A stretch of DNA of 64,000 nucleotides from Cephalopachus bancanus (GCA_027257055.1 JAPVLO010000003.1:9365501-9429500); one strand, 5' to 3'. Counted from the first letter of the stretch, positions 12,700-23,100 are shown. Notes: a model not told the origin generated them from the sequence alone. Numbers and translations: made by a program.

Positions 12700-12872
12700 A
12701 TATTATCTGTGCCTACATGTTTTTGACATTCTTCTTGCCCTGCCTTCATTTATGTTCCCTCCTGGGTTCACCAGGTCCCCACCAGTGAGCTCTTCAAAGG
12801 CATTCTTACACCCCAGCACATAGTGCAGTCCCTGACATATGGCAAGCATCCAGTACAAAAAGAAGCGGAAGT
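12700..12872 (+). mobile_element. L2 3' end fragment
   Basis: GTGAGCTCTTCAAAGGCATT, ACACCCCAGCACATAGTGCA and TGACATATGGCAAGCATCCA follow the L2 3' end. Confidence 0.6.
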
Positions 12873-12874
12873 GG

Positions 12875-13688
12875 GGAAAGAAAAGAAGTGGGTCCAACCA
12901 ACCAAATTTTGTGGTATTAGCACTCTAAAAAGGGAAATTGATTAGGACCTTCATGTAACAGTTGGCATTTGGAGAGGAAGTAAAGAAGGGGGAAAAAATA
13001 TAGCAATCCTTGCAGAAAAGGTATTCCCAACCCAGCCAACACAAAAGGATAAAAGGGGTACCAGAGGTTAGTGCTAATCAGGAGAAAATGAAGAAGATGA
13101 ACTCACAGCTGAAGAAATGGTAAGAGATGAGCCTGGCCCTGGAAGGGCAAGAACTGGAACATGAAACTAAGACCCCAGAGGAGAGGGACCCCAGCACAGA
13201 ACGTTCAGCTAAAGACTCTCCACCCCTCTGATGACTGAGAATGGGGCAGAAGACATGTGAAAGGTTGCCTTGAAGAAAATTCTAACCTGGTATATGCCAT
13301 CCACATGTTTGGTCTGTTGCTTTCCGTTCATTGAAACTCTTTGCATGCACTCATCTGTGGGCTGAAAGGAGAGCCACACCAGGTCAGGAATGTATTTTCC
13401 CCAGCAGAAAAAAAATCCCAGTTTCCATGGGCAGGAAATCTGACCTGCTCCAGTCAGATCACTCCCAGCCCCTACAAAACTGTGATTCTGTGGGTAACTG
13501 TGTATATCCTTAGTGGAATTCACAGGAATATATTTCATTATCTAATATGTTAATCATCAAAACCATCAAAAACATAGCAAAACCATCAAAAGCATAGATT
13601 CCATACCTTATTTTAGAGACATGCACTAGTGAAGAGAAATAGTATCTAGGATTTGAATCAAAATTAATATGGAACAGAGGGGAGAAAG
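12875..13688. other. Unassigned non-coding sequence
   Basis: No gene or repeat was recognised. A 20-bp near-exact duplication (AAAACCATCAAAAACATAG type) lies at 13559-13598. A 109-codon antisense frame at 13209-13538 has no recognisable domain and overlaps two plus-strand frames, as expected by chance. Confidence 0.45.
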
Positions 13689-13689
13689 G

Positions 13690-13832
13690 TCAGTATGTAT
13701 CAATGAAACAAGATTCATCATATATTGATAATTTTTAAAGCTGAGTGTGAATAGGTATGGTTTGTTATGAAGTTCTCTCTACTTTTTTGTATATGTTTAT
13801 AATTTTCCATAATAAAATGATAATTAAAAAAA
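13690..13832 (+). mobile_element. Old L1 3' end
   Basis: GTATATGTTTATAATTTTCC then ATAATAAAATGATAATT with an A-run is the common L1M 3' terminus. Confidence 0.7.
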
Positions 13833-13842
13833 CAGCATATGA

Positions 13843-14138
13843 CTGGGCATGGTGGTTCATGCCTGTAATCCCGCACTTTGGGAGGCAGAAGCGAGAGGAT
13901 TACCTGAGCTCAGAGGTTCAAGATCAGCCTGAGCAACATGGTAAGAACTCATCTCTATAATAAATCAAAATATCAACCAGGCATGGTGACACATGCCTGT
14001 GGTTCCAGCTACTTGGAAGGCTGAGGTGGAAAGATTACCTGAGCCCAGCAGATAGAGGCTGCAGTGGCCATGAGTGTGTCACTGCACTCCAGCCTGGGTG
14101 ACAGAGTGAGACTTCAACTCAAAAAAAAAAAAACAAAA
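13843..14138 (+). mobile_element. Alu dimer
   Basis: Full dimer with A13 tail. Near-perfect target duplication: AACAGCATATG before and AACAACATATG after (14139-14150). It inserted immediately behind the old L1 tail. Confidence 0.9.
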
Positions 14139-14179
14139 ACAACATATGCTGTTTTAAGTGCTGATCCAGGTCTTCAGGA

Positions 14180-14405
14180 AGTCAAGAATTATATCTTATG
14201 GGATGTATATTTATTCATATTATTCTTTTAGAACTTTGTATCATCAACTTAATAAGATGAATTATTCTGGGGCACAATAGATTCCTTCTAATTGGTTTCT
14301 CTAATAGTGGGATTGCTGTGGGGTTTTTGTTTGTTTTTTATACTTTTCTGTATCTTCAGAATTTTTCATATGAGCATCTATTTTCTTTATAATTAGGAAA
14401 ATCAC
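14180..14405 (+). mobile_element. Old L1 3' end fragment
   Basis: GGGATTGCTGTGGGGTTTTT, TTATACTTTTCTGTATCTTC and ATATGAGCATCTATTTTC follow the terminal pattern of L1M 3' UTRs. Confidence 0.6.
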
Positions 14406-15250
14406 AAAGCTATTTATCAATGTGAACTCATGGATTTTTATTTTATAAAATGGATTATCACATTATGCATTATAACAAGATATTTGAAACTTTACAGGTG
14501 ACAGGAGAGTATTTATTTCTATCCCACAGAGTAACAAAATAATACATAAAAATAAGAAGCTTGGATTGTCCAAACAGTAGCTATTAGGAAGAGAATGTGC
14601 TTTACATTAAGGATGCTTCCTCCTAAGAGGTAAGCTAGTTAAATGAAAAAAGTAGAATTCTGGATAAATATAGGAAGTGTTTGCAGAAGAAAATTTTATT
14701 TCATTGCCTCAGCCCTAAATGGCATTAGCAAATACTGCAAAGTAATGAAGGAGGTCATTAAGAAGGTACTAGAAATGCCTTCCAATTATGGAAGAAATTT
14801 TGACATCTTAATTATATTCTGCCACCTAGTGACAAAGAAAGATTAACATACTTGCCTAGCCAAGCTCTAACAGCAGAGAGGGCTACCCTCCACCACCAGG
14901 ACACCGGAGTCAAGGTCTGACTGCTCAGGAACAAGCCAGATCTACAAGCGTTTGGTGCACAGCATCCTCCCTCTGCTTCTGCCCACAACTGTAGGAGACA
15001 CTGCAAATATGGTCAAAAACCACGGGAGCTGTTCACTGTGGCTGAGAGATTTCCCGTGGAGCCAGGTCTACCCTCTGCCACTCAGCACAGCGCATTGGGC
15101 CCTTTGCTGACCCTTGCTGGTTGCTAAGGGTTTCCAGAGAAAACAAACTACAAGCCTGAACGGGCATGGCTCACGTTGGGAATTTTAATCCTAAACGTCC
15201 ACTGTAAGTAGAAAGAAAACTTTTATTCACAAATCTTTGCGATCACATAA
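14406..15250. other. Unassigned non-coding sequence
   Basis: No gene or repeat was recognised. The segment 14870-15150 is less AT-rich, with no convincing frame. Confidence 0.45.
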
Positions 15251-15254
15251 GGCG

Positions 15255-15460
15255 ATGGGCACAAAAACTATTAATCCCCCAATTTAAAAGAAGCTGATGT
15301 CAAAAGGTACACGGGACGTGCACACACCTCCACCTAGAGACTTCCGGTCCAGTCGAGTTCGGTAACCTGAAGCCGGGTTCATAATGCATCGCAATGGCAG
15401 GTAGGCAGGTGTGGGTGGAGCCAGGACTGGAAGTAGAGCTCTGCCACTCTGGTCACTGGG
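15255..15460 (+). mobile_element. MIR
   Basis: CTATTAATCCCCCAATTTAA, AGGTACACGGGACGTG and GTGGGTGGAGCCAGGACTGG then AGAGCTCTGCCACTCTGG are collinear with the MIR core and 3' part. Confidence 0.6.
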
Positions 15461-15474
15461 GAGGCTAGAGATTC

Positions 15475-15602
15475 CCTACCAGAAACAGGGCAAAGTGGGG
15501 ACCAAAGAGAGGCCCAAACTTTACCTGTGTGATGCCCGGTTGTATACCTAAGCCTAAATTATACCCCACATTCTTAAAATAAAATGTATATACAAAAAAA
15601 GA
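15475..15602 (+). mobile_element. Short 5'-truncated L1 3' UTR
   Basis: The run from about 15480 through TGTATACCTAAGCCTAAATT and CCCCACATTCTTAAAATAAA is collinear with the young L1 3' end at 17500-17585. Only the last ~125 bp were copied. Confidence 0.75.
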
Positions 15603-15603
15603 A

Positions 15604-15918
15604 TCATAGAATCACCATGAAACTTCAGAGGCTTTTGTGGGTTCTCCTGTCCTTCAGTCAGCAGTTTCAGTCCATTTACAGAGGAACATTGGTGTTGCAG
15701 CAGTGGCATTTAATAAGGATCTTGATTCTGTGCAGAAGCTTTGTGGACGAGATTAAAGATTACAAATCTAGGTGACAGGTATCTGGTGGACCTTTTGATA
15801 TTGACCCAGAATATCAGTAAGAGCTGGAGGGGAAGCTTTTAAAGCATAAGCAGATGGCTTATGGCATCAGAATAAAGCTTCTGTGAAAGTCTGAGATGGG
15901 GCTAAGCTAATAGCTTAA
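15604..15918. other. Unassigned non-coding sequence
   Basis: No repeat or gene was recognised. Confidence 0.45.
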
Positions 15919-15920
15919 GT

Positions 15921-16118
15921 CAGGGGATCAGCAAACTATCAGCCTGCTTCGTAAATAAAGTTTTATTGGTGCACAGCCAGGCTCATTTATTTAAGTATTG
16001 CCTATGGATGCATTCACACTGTAATGGCAGAAATAAGTATTTGCAACAGAGGCCAAGGTCTACAAGACCTAAAATATTTATTATCTGGCCCCTTACAGAA
16101 AAAGTTTGCCAACCAGTG
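15921..16118 (+). mobile_element. hAT-Charlie-type non-autonomous element
   Basis: It starts CAGGGGATCAGCAAACTATC and ends AAAAAGTTTGCCAACCAGTG, giving inverted termini. The interior GTAAATAAAGTTTTATTGGT and CCTAAAATATTTATTATCTG match a common mammalian hAT element. The 8-bp target duplications are no longer clear. The related copy at 50795-50995 lies in the same orientation. Confidence 0.8.
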
Positions 16119-16342
16119 GACTCCATGAATTACCCAACTGAGAATATGGCTTTCGGTCTTAAAAACATCAATTCTTCTAGCTGGCTGCTAATAAGAATTA
16201 GAGATTTTACAGTGATGAAGATGTGAAGTGATTAAGAATTCACTTTTTGAGTTAAAGGCTGATAAACTAGTATTCAAAAAAGGAAGAAAGAAAGGAAGAA
16301 AAAGTTTAGACTTACAATGTTTGCCAATTTCTTTGTTGTAAA

Positions 16343-16546
16343 TCAGGATTTCTTAACCTCAGCACTATTGATGTTTTGGGTCAGATAATTCTTTGTTATG
16401 GAGGACTGTTCTTTAGATTACAGGATAATGAATAGCATCCCTGCCTTCTACCCACTAGATGTCAGTAATAACCCCCCAGTTATGACAGCAAAATATGTCT
16501 CTAGAGTTGCCGGCTGTCCCCTAGAGGACAAAATCTCCCTCACTGG
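16343..16546 (+). mobile_element. MER5-type hAT element
   Basis: CAGGATTTCTTAACCTCAGC, then ATTGATGTTTTGGGTCAGAT, CTACCCACTAGATGTCAGTA and GACAAAATCTCCCTCACTGG follow MER5A/B from one end to the other. Confidence 0.85.
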
Positions 16547-16692
16547 TAACTACTTGTGTAACTACTCCCACTATAACCAATTTCAAGCTACCAACTTGAC
16601 ATTGTTGAACATGGAAGTAGGAAGAGATACACACACTCTCACAAATCAGTGAGAACATACTTGCACAGGTGGTGATGTTGTTGCTCTATTTT

Positions 16693-17585
16693 AAAAGTTG
16701 AGGCCCTGATGCTGGCGAAGATGTGGAGAAAAAGGAACGCTTCTACACTGCTGGTGGGAATGCAAACTAGTGCAACCTCTTTGGAAGACAGTGTGGCAAT
16801 TTCTGAAAGAACTAGAAATTGACCTTCCATATGACCCAGCAATTCCCCTATTGGAAATATACCCGGAGGAACTCAAATCATTCTACAAAAAAGATAACTG
16901 CACACGTACGTTTGCTGCAGCTCTATTCACAATAGCAAAAACATGGAACCAACCATGCTGCCCATCAAAGCTGGACTGGACAAACAAATGGACTTCGCAG
17001 CAACTTGGATGGATTTAGAGTCGATCATACTCGGTAATCTAGCACAGAAACAAAGAACAAAGTACCATATGTTCTCACTCATAAGCAGACCTTGAACAAT
17101 TATAATACTATAAGAAAGGGAGGCCGGGCTCGGTGGCTCAGCCTGTAATCCCAGAGCTTTGGGAGGCCGAGGTGAGCGGATTTCCTGAGCCTGTGGGTTC
17201 GAGACCCACCTGGGCAACTTGGTGAGACCTCATCTCTACAATAAATCAAAAATGAGCCGGGCGTGGTAGCGCACGCCTGTAGTTCCAGCTACTTGGAAGG
17301 CTGAAGCGGAAGGATCGCCAGAGCCCAGCAGGTGAGGCTGCAGTGGCCAGGAGCGGCCACTGCACTCCAGTCTGAGCAAGTGAGACTCCAACTCAAAAAA
17401 AATAATAAATAAACAGGGGATTGGCAGTAGTGGGAAACTGTCAGGGGAGGTGGGGTGGGATTGGCAGTTGAGGGAAACTGCTAGGGGAGGGAGGGGCACA
17501 CCTCATCAACAAGGATACCTGCATGATCAATGTTTATATACCTAACCCTGAAATGTACCCCACATCCTTAAGATAAAAAATAAAC
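16693..17585 (+). mobile_element. Young 5'-truncated L1 (ORF2 tail and 3' UTR), carrying an Alu
   Basis: The first 370 bp encode the ORF2 C-terminus up to the stop region before CATATGTTCTCACTCATAAG. The frame is interrupted, so it is a dead fragment. After the Alu (17121-17414) the 3' UTR resumes at GGGATTGGCAGTAGTGGG and ends CCCACATCCTTAAGATAAA. A possible target duplication is AGTTGAGG / AATTGAGG at the two ends. An 82-codon frame at 16770-17018 is the remaining readable piece of ORF2. Confidence 0.88.
17121..17414 (+). mobile_element. Alu dimer, young tarsier-type, inside L1
   Basis: It begins GGCCGGGCTCGGTGGCTCAG and ends ACTCCAACTCAAAAAAAATA with an A-rich tail. Its presence inside the L1 3' UTR shows it is younger than that L1. 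The empty-site order is seen at 22424-22606, where AAGAAAGGGATTGGCAG is uninterrupted. Confidence 0.93.
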
Positions 17586-17947
17586 AATAAATTGAGGTGC
17601 TTAGCCAGGCTCCACATAAAGATGAACCTACTGAAAAGTTAATTTTTTCTTCAGGAAGTGACCTGAATCCCTCCACACAAAGTTACATACCATAAAACAA
17701 GATTGAGATTATTCTGAAAATACCTAAATCACGTGTTAACAGTCATCCCAATGGTTATTAAAAACTCTTCAGTAATATATCAGTGGATTCAACAGAGTTC
17801 TAAGAAAACGAAATGGCTTGTTAAATGGACTTAGGTTCTGCTTTATTGTGATTGTTGTTTTTTTTGTTTTGTTATTTTTTAAAATCAAATTAATTTGGGG
17901 AAGTATCTGCCAATGATCATGATATTAGCTTTAAAATACTTTGCATT
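17586..17947. other. Unassigned AT-rich sequence
   Basis: No repeat or gene was recognised. A T-rich stretch lies at 17857-17881. Confidence 0.45.
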
Positions 17948-17962
17948 AAAAGCATTGACAAT

Positions 17963-18120
17963 CAGCCGGGCATGGTAACACAGGCCTGTAATTCTGGTTA
18001 CTCGGAAGGCTGAGGTGGAAGGATCACCAGAGCCCAACATGTCGAGGCTGCAGTGGCTGCTCCAGCCACTGCACTCCAGTCCGGGTGACAGAGTGAGACT
18101 CTAACTCAAAAAAAAAAAAA
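17963..18120 (+). mobile_element. Alu right monomer with perfect target duplication
   Basis: Only the right arm is present, starting exactly at CAGCCGGGCATGGTAACAC. It is bounded by a perfect 15-bp duplication AAAAGCATTGACAAT (17948-17962 and 18121-18135). The unit therefore integrated as a monomer-length cDNA. Confidence 0.93.
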
Positions 18121-18135
18121 AAAAGCATTGACAAT

Positions 18136-18645
18136 GGTTAATTACTCAAAACAAATTACTGCCATTCTTGGGCTGTGATATTAAAATCACATCAGCAGCA
18201 CCCAAGAGGACACTCATCCTCATGTTCAGGAGGGCAGCCATTTATTTTTATCTAGAGTTTTAATTCATTAGGTTGTAACACTATTTTTATTAAGCCTAAT
18301 TTCTTGAGGGGTATTAAAATGCAAGCTTTGTAGGAGCATCAATAATGTAGTGTCTATATTGAGCTCATGCTACTCAGAGTCACAGACCAATAGAAGGTCA
18401 ATAAAGGCTACAGTCACATTATTCTTGCCAGATTTCTGTACAAGATCATTCAGCACAATGACTAATAGTGTTACCACCTCTGGGATTTCCTTTCCCCTTA
18501 CTAGCTGTGGCCTCCCTAGATTCCCTGGCTATTTAGAGTCCAAATGCAAAGTGATTCACAGAATCATAAGAATTGTATCAACTTTATGATAAACTCTTGT
18601 ATCTTGTAATTGATAATGTAACCTCTCAAACCCAGCTTGAAATTC
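18136..18645. other. Unassigned non-coding sequence
   Basis: No repeat or gene was recognised. Confidence 0.45.
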
Positions 18646-18696
<51 letters not shown>

Positions 18697-18722
18697 GCGC
18701 GCACGCACTTGCCCACACACAC
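18646..18722. repeat. (CA)n microsatellite followed by alternating purine-pyrimidine
   Basis: About 24 CA units (18646-18693) pass directly into TGTGCGCGCACGCAC. The whole stretch alternates purine and pyrimidine, a pattern known to favour Z-DNA. An antisense frame over it is low-complexity. Confidence 0.96.
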
Positions 18723-18723
18723 T

Positions 18724-19290
18724 GAGGCATCTACAAATTTAAGCTTCACCTTTAGGCTGGAGCCACTAATTTTCCAGGACCTCATCTGATTATTTTACCC
18801 TCTTGTGGAATTTTGGCCTCTTGGGTCTTGCTGTTAACACCTGCTTGCAAGCATTGCAAAGGTGCCCAGATGATCTTGGTACTCCCAAAATCTTGGCATC
18901 AAGATATTACTTAAATATGCAGGACCTCTCCTATAACAAGCAGCAATAAATAAGTACAAAAATCTACATATCAAATTTGGGAACAATTAAAGAATTTCAG
19001 ACTGAATTAGTCAGACAGTACAAGTACTAGAAATAGAGAAATTCTAATTTAATAAAGTGACCTTAAGGAGTTATTTTACATACACATAGGATGTAAAAGT
19101 TATAAATGCACTGTAGTTAGAATATGATTGCAAACCTCTGTTTCTTAAACTGAGTGAGTGAAATTTACCCTATTTCCATTGGAAATCTTTGGATAGCTCA
19201 TCTCCAGCAAATAATGTAGTAAATATACTTAATGACCACTTATTCTACATGTAAAATTCTGGCCTAGAGATCCAAATAAGTAGTTTCTCA
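18724..19290. other. Unassigned non-coding sequence
   Basis: No repeat or gene was recognised. Confidence 0.45.
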
Positions 19291-19303
19291 AGAATGAGCC
19301 TTG

Positions 19304-19598
19304 GTCGGGTGTGGTGGCTCAAGCCTGTAATTCCAGCACTTTGGGAGGCCAAGGTGAGAGGATTGCTTGAGTCCAGGGGTTCGAGACCAACCTTGGAAAC
19401 TTGGTGAGAACTCTGCTCTACAATAAATAAAAAAAATTAGCCAGGCATGGTAATGCATGCCTGTAGTTCCAGTTAATTGGAAGGCTGAGGCAGAAGGATC
19501 ATCTGAGACCAGCAAGTCGAGGCTGTGGTGGCTGTGAGCGTGCCACTGCACTCCAACCTGAGTGACAGAGTGAGACTCGACTCAAAAAAAAAAAAAAA
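19304..19598 (+). mobile_element. Alu dimer
   Basis: Full dimer with A16 tail. The target duplication AAGAATGAGCCTTGG before it and AAGAACAAGCCTGG after it is imperfect, consistent with moderate age. Confidence 0.9.
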
Positions 19599-19599
19599 A

Positions 19600-19996
19600 G
19601 AACAAGCCTGGCACAAAAATTGAAGAAAAACACAAGAAATCACCATAAATTAAAAGGAAATTTTTGAGAACTAGAAGGTTTCCATTAATAAAAATCAAGT
19701 GATCTCTGTTTTGAGTGTATGAATTTATGGAGTATGAATTTATGGAGTTAATAAAAAAGAGTTTGATAAAGATCAAAGTTTATCAATAATAACAGACTTT
19801 GAAAAAAATATGGCAAAATAAGATCTTTATACAAGGCTTTAAGGGATTTGAAAGAGCAATTATCTTACCAAAAAATAATGTAGGGCCTACCATCTCAGAA
19901 GAATGATTATTCTAGACATTATGTGAAATCTTTACTTTCACAGTCCCTATAATCATGTTCATTACAGATTACCAAATCCAAAGTTGAAGTCTTCTA
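19600..19996. other. Unassigned AT-rich sequence with a small tandem duplication
   Basis: A 15-bp unit (TATGAATTTATGGAG) occurs twice in tandem at about 19718-19747. Nothing else was recognised. Confidence 0.5.
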
Positions 19997-20012
19997 GAAA
20001 TTATAATACTCA

Positions 20013-20304
20013 TTGGGTGTGGTGGCTCACATCTATAATCCCAGCACTTTAGGTTGTAAAGATGAGAGGATTGGCTGAGTTCAGGAGTTCAAGACCAGCC
20101 TGGGCAACTTGGCAAGACCTCGTCTCTACAATAAATCAAAATTAGCCAGGTGTGGTGGTGCACGCCTGTAGTTCCAGCTACTTGGAAGGCTGAGGTGGAA
20201 GGATCGCCTGAACCCAGAAGGTCAAGGCTGCGGTGGCCACGAGTGTGCCATCGCACTCCAGCCTGGGCAACAGAGTGAGACTCCAACTCAAAAAAAAAGA
20301 GTTT
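20013..20304 (+). mobile_element. Alu dimer with perfect target duplication
   Basis: The flanking duplication is GAAATTATAATACTCA (19997-20012 and 20305-20320), 16 bp and perfect. The left arm carries a local change (TTTAGGTTGTAAAGATGAG). Confidence 0.93.
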
Positions 20305-20329
20305 GAAATTATAATACTCAATTTTTTAA

Positions 20330-20750
20330 TGTTTTTTTCAATCAGGATAGGATAGACTTTACAGTGGTAACAAACAACCCCCAGACTTCAGTGACTTAAC
20401 ATATTCTTTTTTTTTTTTTTTTTTTGAGTTGGGGGTCTCACTCCGTTGCCCAGGCTGGAGTGCAGTGGCATGCTCACGGTCACCCCAGTGGACTTAGCAT
20501 ACTCTTAATTCTCACCTCTGTGACCAAAGTACATTGACAGAGAGTCCCAGTCCAATGCAATCCTTTAGGTGACAGAGGCTTCATTTCAACACGTGCTTCC
20601 ACCATCTCCAGAGCAGCAAAAGGGGAACACGTAGCTCTTGCAGGTTTTGTCCAGAAGTGGCATGTTGCTTCCACTTGCTTTCTGTTTGTCAAAGCAGATC
20701 ACATGGCTATGTTCAGTGTCAAGAAAAGGGTGATTGAAAAGTGAACTAGA
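20330..20750 (-). mobile_element. Possible old LTR, antisense (low confidence)
   Basis: GTGGTAACAAACAACCCCCA then GACTTCAGTGACTTAACA resembles the antisense terminus shared by MLT1-like LTRs. Downstream text near 20590-20700 may belong to the same element. It is interrupted by the truncated Alu. Confidence 0.35.
20407..20486 (-). mobile_element. Severely 5'-truncated Alu 3' end, antisense
   Basis: A T19 run is followed by about 60 bp of Alu right arm (GAGTTGGGGGTCTCACTCCG). Flanks repeat GTGACTTAACATATTC and GTGGACTTAGCATACTC, an imperfect target duplication. It is therefore a true truncated insertion. Confidence 0.85.
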
Positions 20751-20784
20751 ATAATGGTAAGCAGCCCTGATGGATACCACAGTG

Positions 20785-20860
20785 GCAATTGTGATTTAAA
20801 TGGTGACAATTGTGATTTAAACGATTCAGATTTAAATGGGATGACTCCTGGAGTCATCCC
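20785..20860. repeat. Short imperfect direct repeats and a 10-bp-arm hairpin
   Basis: CAATTGTGATTTAAA occurs twice and a third partial copy (CAGATTTAAATGGG) follows. At 20838-20860 an exact inverted repeat (GGGATGACTC, loop CTG, GAGTCATCCC) adjoins them. Confidence 0.85.
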
Positions 20861-20864
20861 CCAT

Positions 20865-21390
20865 ACCTTTCCCTTCTGCTGTGCAGCATACTTGCCTAAG
20901 GCAGAGACTAGAGACTTCAGACCACAAAACCTCATAAACCTCACCCATACAGCAATGCAAGTGTGCTGCCAACCCAGATAAAATCTGACCCCCAGTTACA
21001 TGTTCTAGGGAATCCAATACTGAAAAGAAGGGTAATCTTCAGGATTTTTTGGGTTCCAAGCAAAATAAATCCAACAGAAACTAGTATGAGCAAAAACATT
21101 GTAACCAAATTCAGAAAGAGCTGTAGCAGACTGGACCTCAACGTGAGCCTCTAAATGTAGGAACTTAAATACTTTTAGCCCTCCCGCTCTGTTTTCCACC
21201 TCTACTGCTCTCTGCTCTGTCAGCATCTCTTTCTCAAGCCAGCTTCTTCCGGTAGAGGAATGGAAGAAAAATATGACCCCAGGGAGCTCTAGACTGACAA
21301 TCAGAAAGGAACCACCGGCTCTCCTTTACCAGCTCTATTTAAAAGATCCTAGGGAAGCCACTGAGGTAGCAACACAATCCGGTTTGTGCT
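20865..21390. other. Unassigned non-coding sequence
   Basis: Overlapping short frames on both strands show no domain signal. Confidence 0.45.
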
Positions 21391-21407
21391 TTTAAGAGAT
21401 TTCTCTG

Positions 21408-21702
21408 GGCCAGTCAAGTAGCTGACACGTGTCATCTCAGAACTTTGGGAGGCCGAGATGAAAGGATTGTTTGAGCCCAGGAGTTTGAGACCATCCTGGG
21501 CAACATAGAACTTATCTCTACAATAAATAAAAAAAGATTAGCTGGGCTGGTGGCACACACCTGTAGTCCCAGCTACTTGGGATGCTAAAGCGAGAGGATC
21601 ACCTGAGCCCAGGAGGTCGAGGTTGTGGTGAGCTGTGATGGTGCCAGTGCACTCCAGTCTGGGTAACAGAGTGAGATCCTGACTCAAAAAAAAAAAAAAG
21701 AG
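21408..21702 (+). mobile_element. Alu dimer, older
   Basis: Full dimer with A13 tail. Target duplication AGAGATTTCTCTG (21395-21407) and AGAGATTCCTCTG (21703-21715) with one mismatch. Confidence 0.92.
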
Positions 21703-21715
21703 AGAGATTCCTCTG

Positions 21716-22245
21716 TCTGCTGTTTGGAGAATAGATTGGACTGAGGCAAAAATGGAAGTCCTACTTAGCCTTGTTGACCAGTTCCTCCATGAAATCTCTT
21801 CCCTTGCCTTCTGTGACACAAAAACATTACAGGTCTATAGTAGAGGCTAAAAAGCCCCTTCGGTTCATTTCTATTGTTACCACACAACATCTCTTGGGTA
21901 CTTCATGAGTTACGAACTCTTGGGCCAATGATCCAAAGTGCTACTATGCTAATCCTGAGGCTGAAACTTCGGAAATTTGCTTAGACCGACCCGGGTATCT
22001 CTTTTTTCCATACTTAAATTCAACCACACAGCTCCATCCTACTTTTCTCCTGAGGCTGCTGTTACCACTCAACTCAAAAGCATCCATGGCTCCTCAAGTT
22101 TATTGATTTAAACATGCACTTCCCAGGCTCTCCACGACACTATCCTGATTTACTTCCCTGAGCAGTTTTTCTATTTTTATGATGTAAATATGGATGAGTA
22201 CCTTTTCACAGAAGACTCAAATTCAGAAGTACACAGAGAAAAAGA
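21716..22245. other. Unassigned sequence; first ~80 bp resemble an old dispersed repeat
   Basis: CTGCTGTTTGGAGAATAGAT and GACCAGTTCCTCC look like a mammalian interspersed repeat that I recognise but cannot name. The rest is unassigned. Confidence 0.35.
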
Positions 22246-22423
22246 TGGCCACTCCCCTTTAACCTTCCTTGCTCCCCTCACCAGTGGGGACCACTTTGAA
22301 CAGTTTGGCAGGTATCTTTCCAGTCTACTTTCAATACATTTATCATGTATATTCATGAAAATGTGGAAGTCTTTTTTTGTAATATGTAACAAAGATAATG
22401 TAATATATATGATTTACAATTAT

Positions 22424-22606
22424 CATAGTACTATAAGAAAGGGATTGGCAGTAATGGGAAACTGCCAGGGGAAGGGTGGTGGGATTGGCAGTTGAGGGAG
22501 ACTGCTAGGGGAGAGAGGGACACACCTCATCAACAAGGGTACCTGCATAATCAGTGCTTGTATACCTAACTCTGAATTGTACCCCTCATCTTTAAAATAA
22601 AAATTT
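22424..22606 (+). mobile_element. Young 5'-truncated L1 3' UTR
   Basis: It runs from ATAGTACTATAAGAAAGGGA to ACCCCTCATCTTTAAAATAA with a T/A-rich tail. It is collinear with the 3' UTR at 17100-17585 but lacks the Alu. Confidence 0.85.
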
Positions 22607-22693
22607 TTTTAAATAAATAAATAATATATATATATATATAATTTGATCACTTTCCACATACTATAAGTTTGATCAGTTTCCACATACTATAAG
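22607..22693. repeat. TAAA/TA-rich run and 26-bp tandem duplication
   Basis: A (TAAA)n and (TA)n run at 22607-22641 is followed by two 26-bp units (TTTGATCACTTTCCACATAC...) at 22642-22667 and 22668-22693, differing at one base. Confidence 0.9.
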
Positions 22694-22789
22694 ATGTATG
22701 GTGTTATTACTTAACAATATAACTTCACTTTCCATTTCAGTATGCATAGATCCACTTCCTTCTTTTTAAGGACAAACTAGTGTTCCTCA

Positions 22790-23100
22790 GGTGGATGTCT
22801 GTAATCCTTTATTTGCAATTTCAGATCCCAAAACATTCTGAAAACTGAACATTTTTGGTAAGTTTATAGTAAATTCATTTGGTGGTAAAACCTGACCTAA
22901 GCTGACATGAAGCTATTTAAAATCTTTATTCATTCCATTTCTGAATATTCATAATTTTCAATGCAAAAATAATGTATTTGATTAGGGAGCTTTGCCCCAG
23001 ACTGCACTAATATCGTTGCTTAATATACAACCAAAACTTCTGAACTATAAAACATATTTGCCCAAGGGTTTCAAATAAGTGATTGGGAATTTATAGTTTG
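22790..23100. mobile_element. Possible old DNA transposon (low confidence)
   Basis: CCCAAAACATTCTGAAAACT and later text have the flavour of old DNA elements with terminal GGATTTTGGA-like motifs, but no terminus could be defined. Confidence 0.25.

Larger units (their letters stand above)
22250..22785 (-). mobile_element. Old L1 ORF2 3' region, antisense, interrupted
   Basis: The 22250-22423 part (GGACCACTTTGAACAGTTTG, GTATCTTTCCAGTCTAC) and the 22694-22785 part (ACTTAACAATATAACTTCAC, AGTATGCATAGATCCACTTC) are consecutive segments of an antisense L1M. The gap between them is filled by a younger L1 piece, a TA run and a tandem duplication. Confidence 0.6.
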
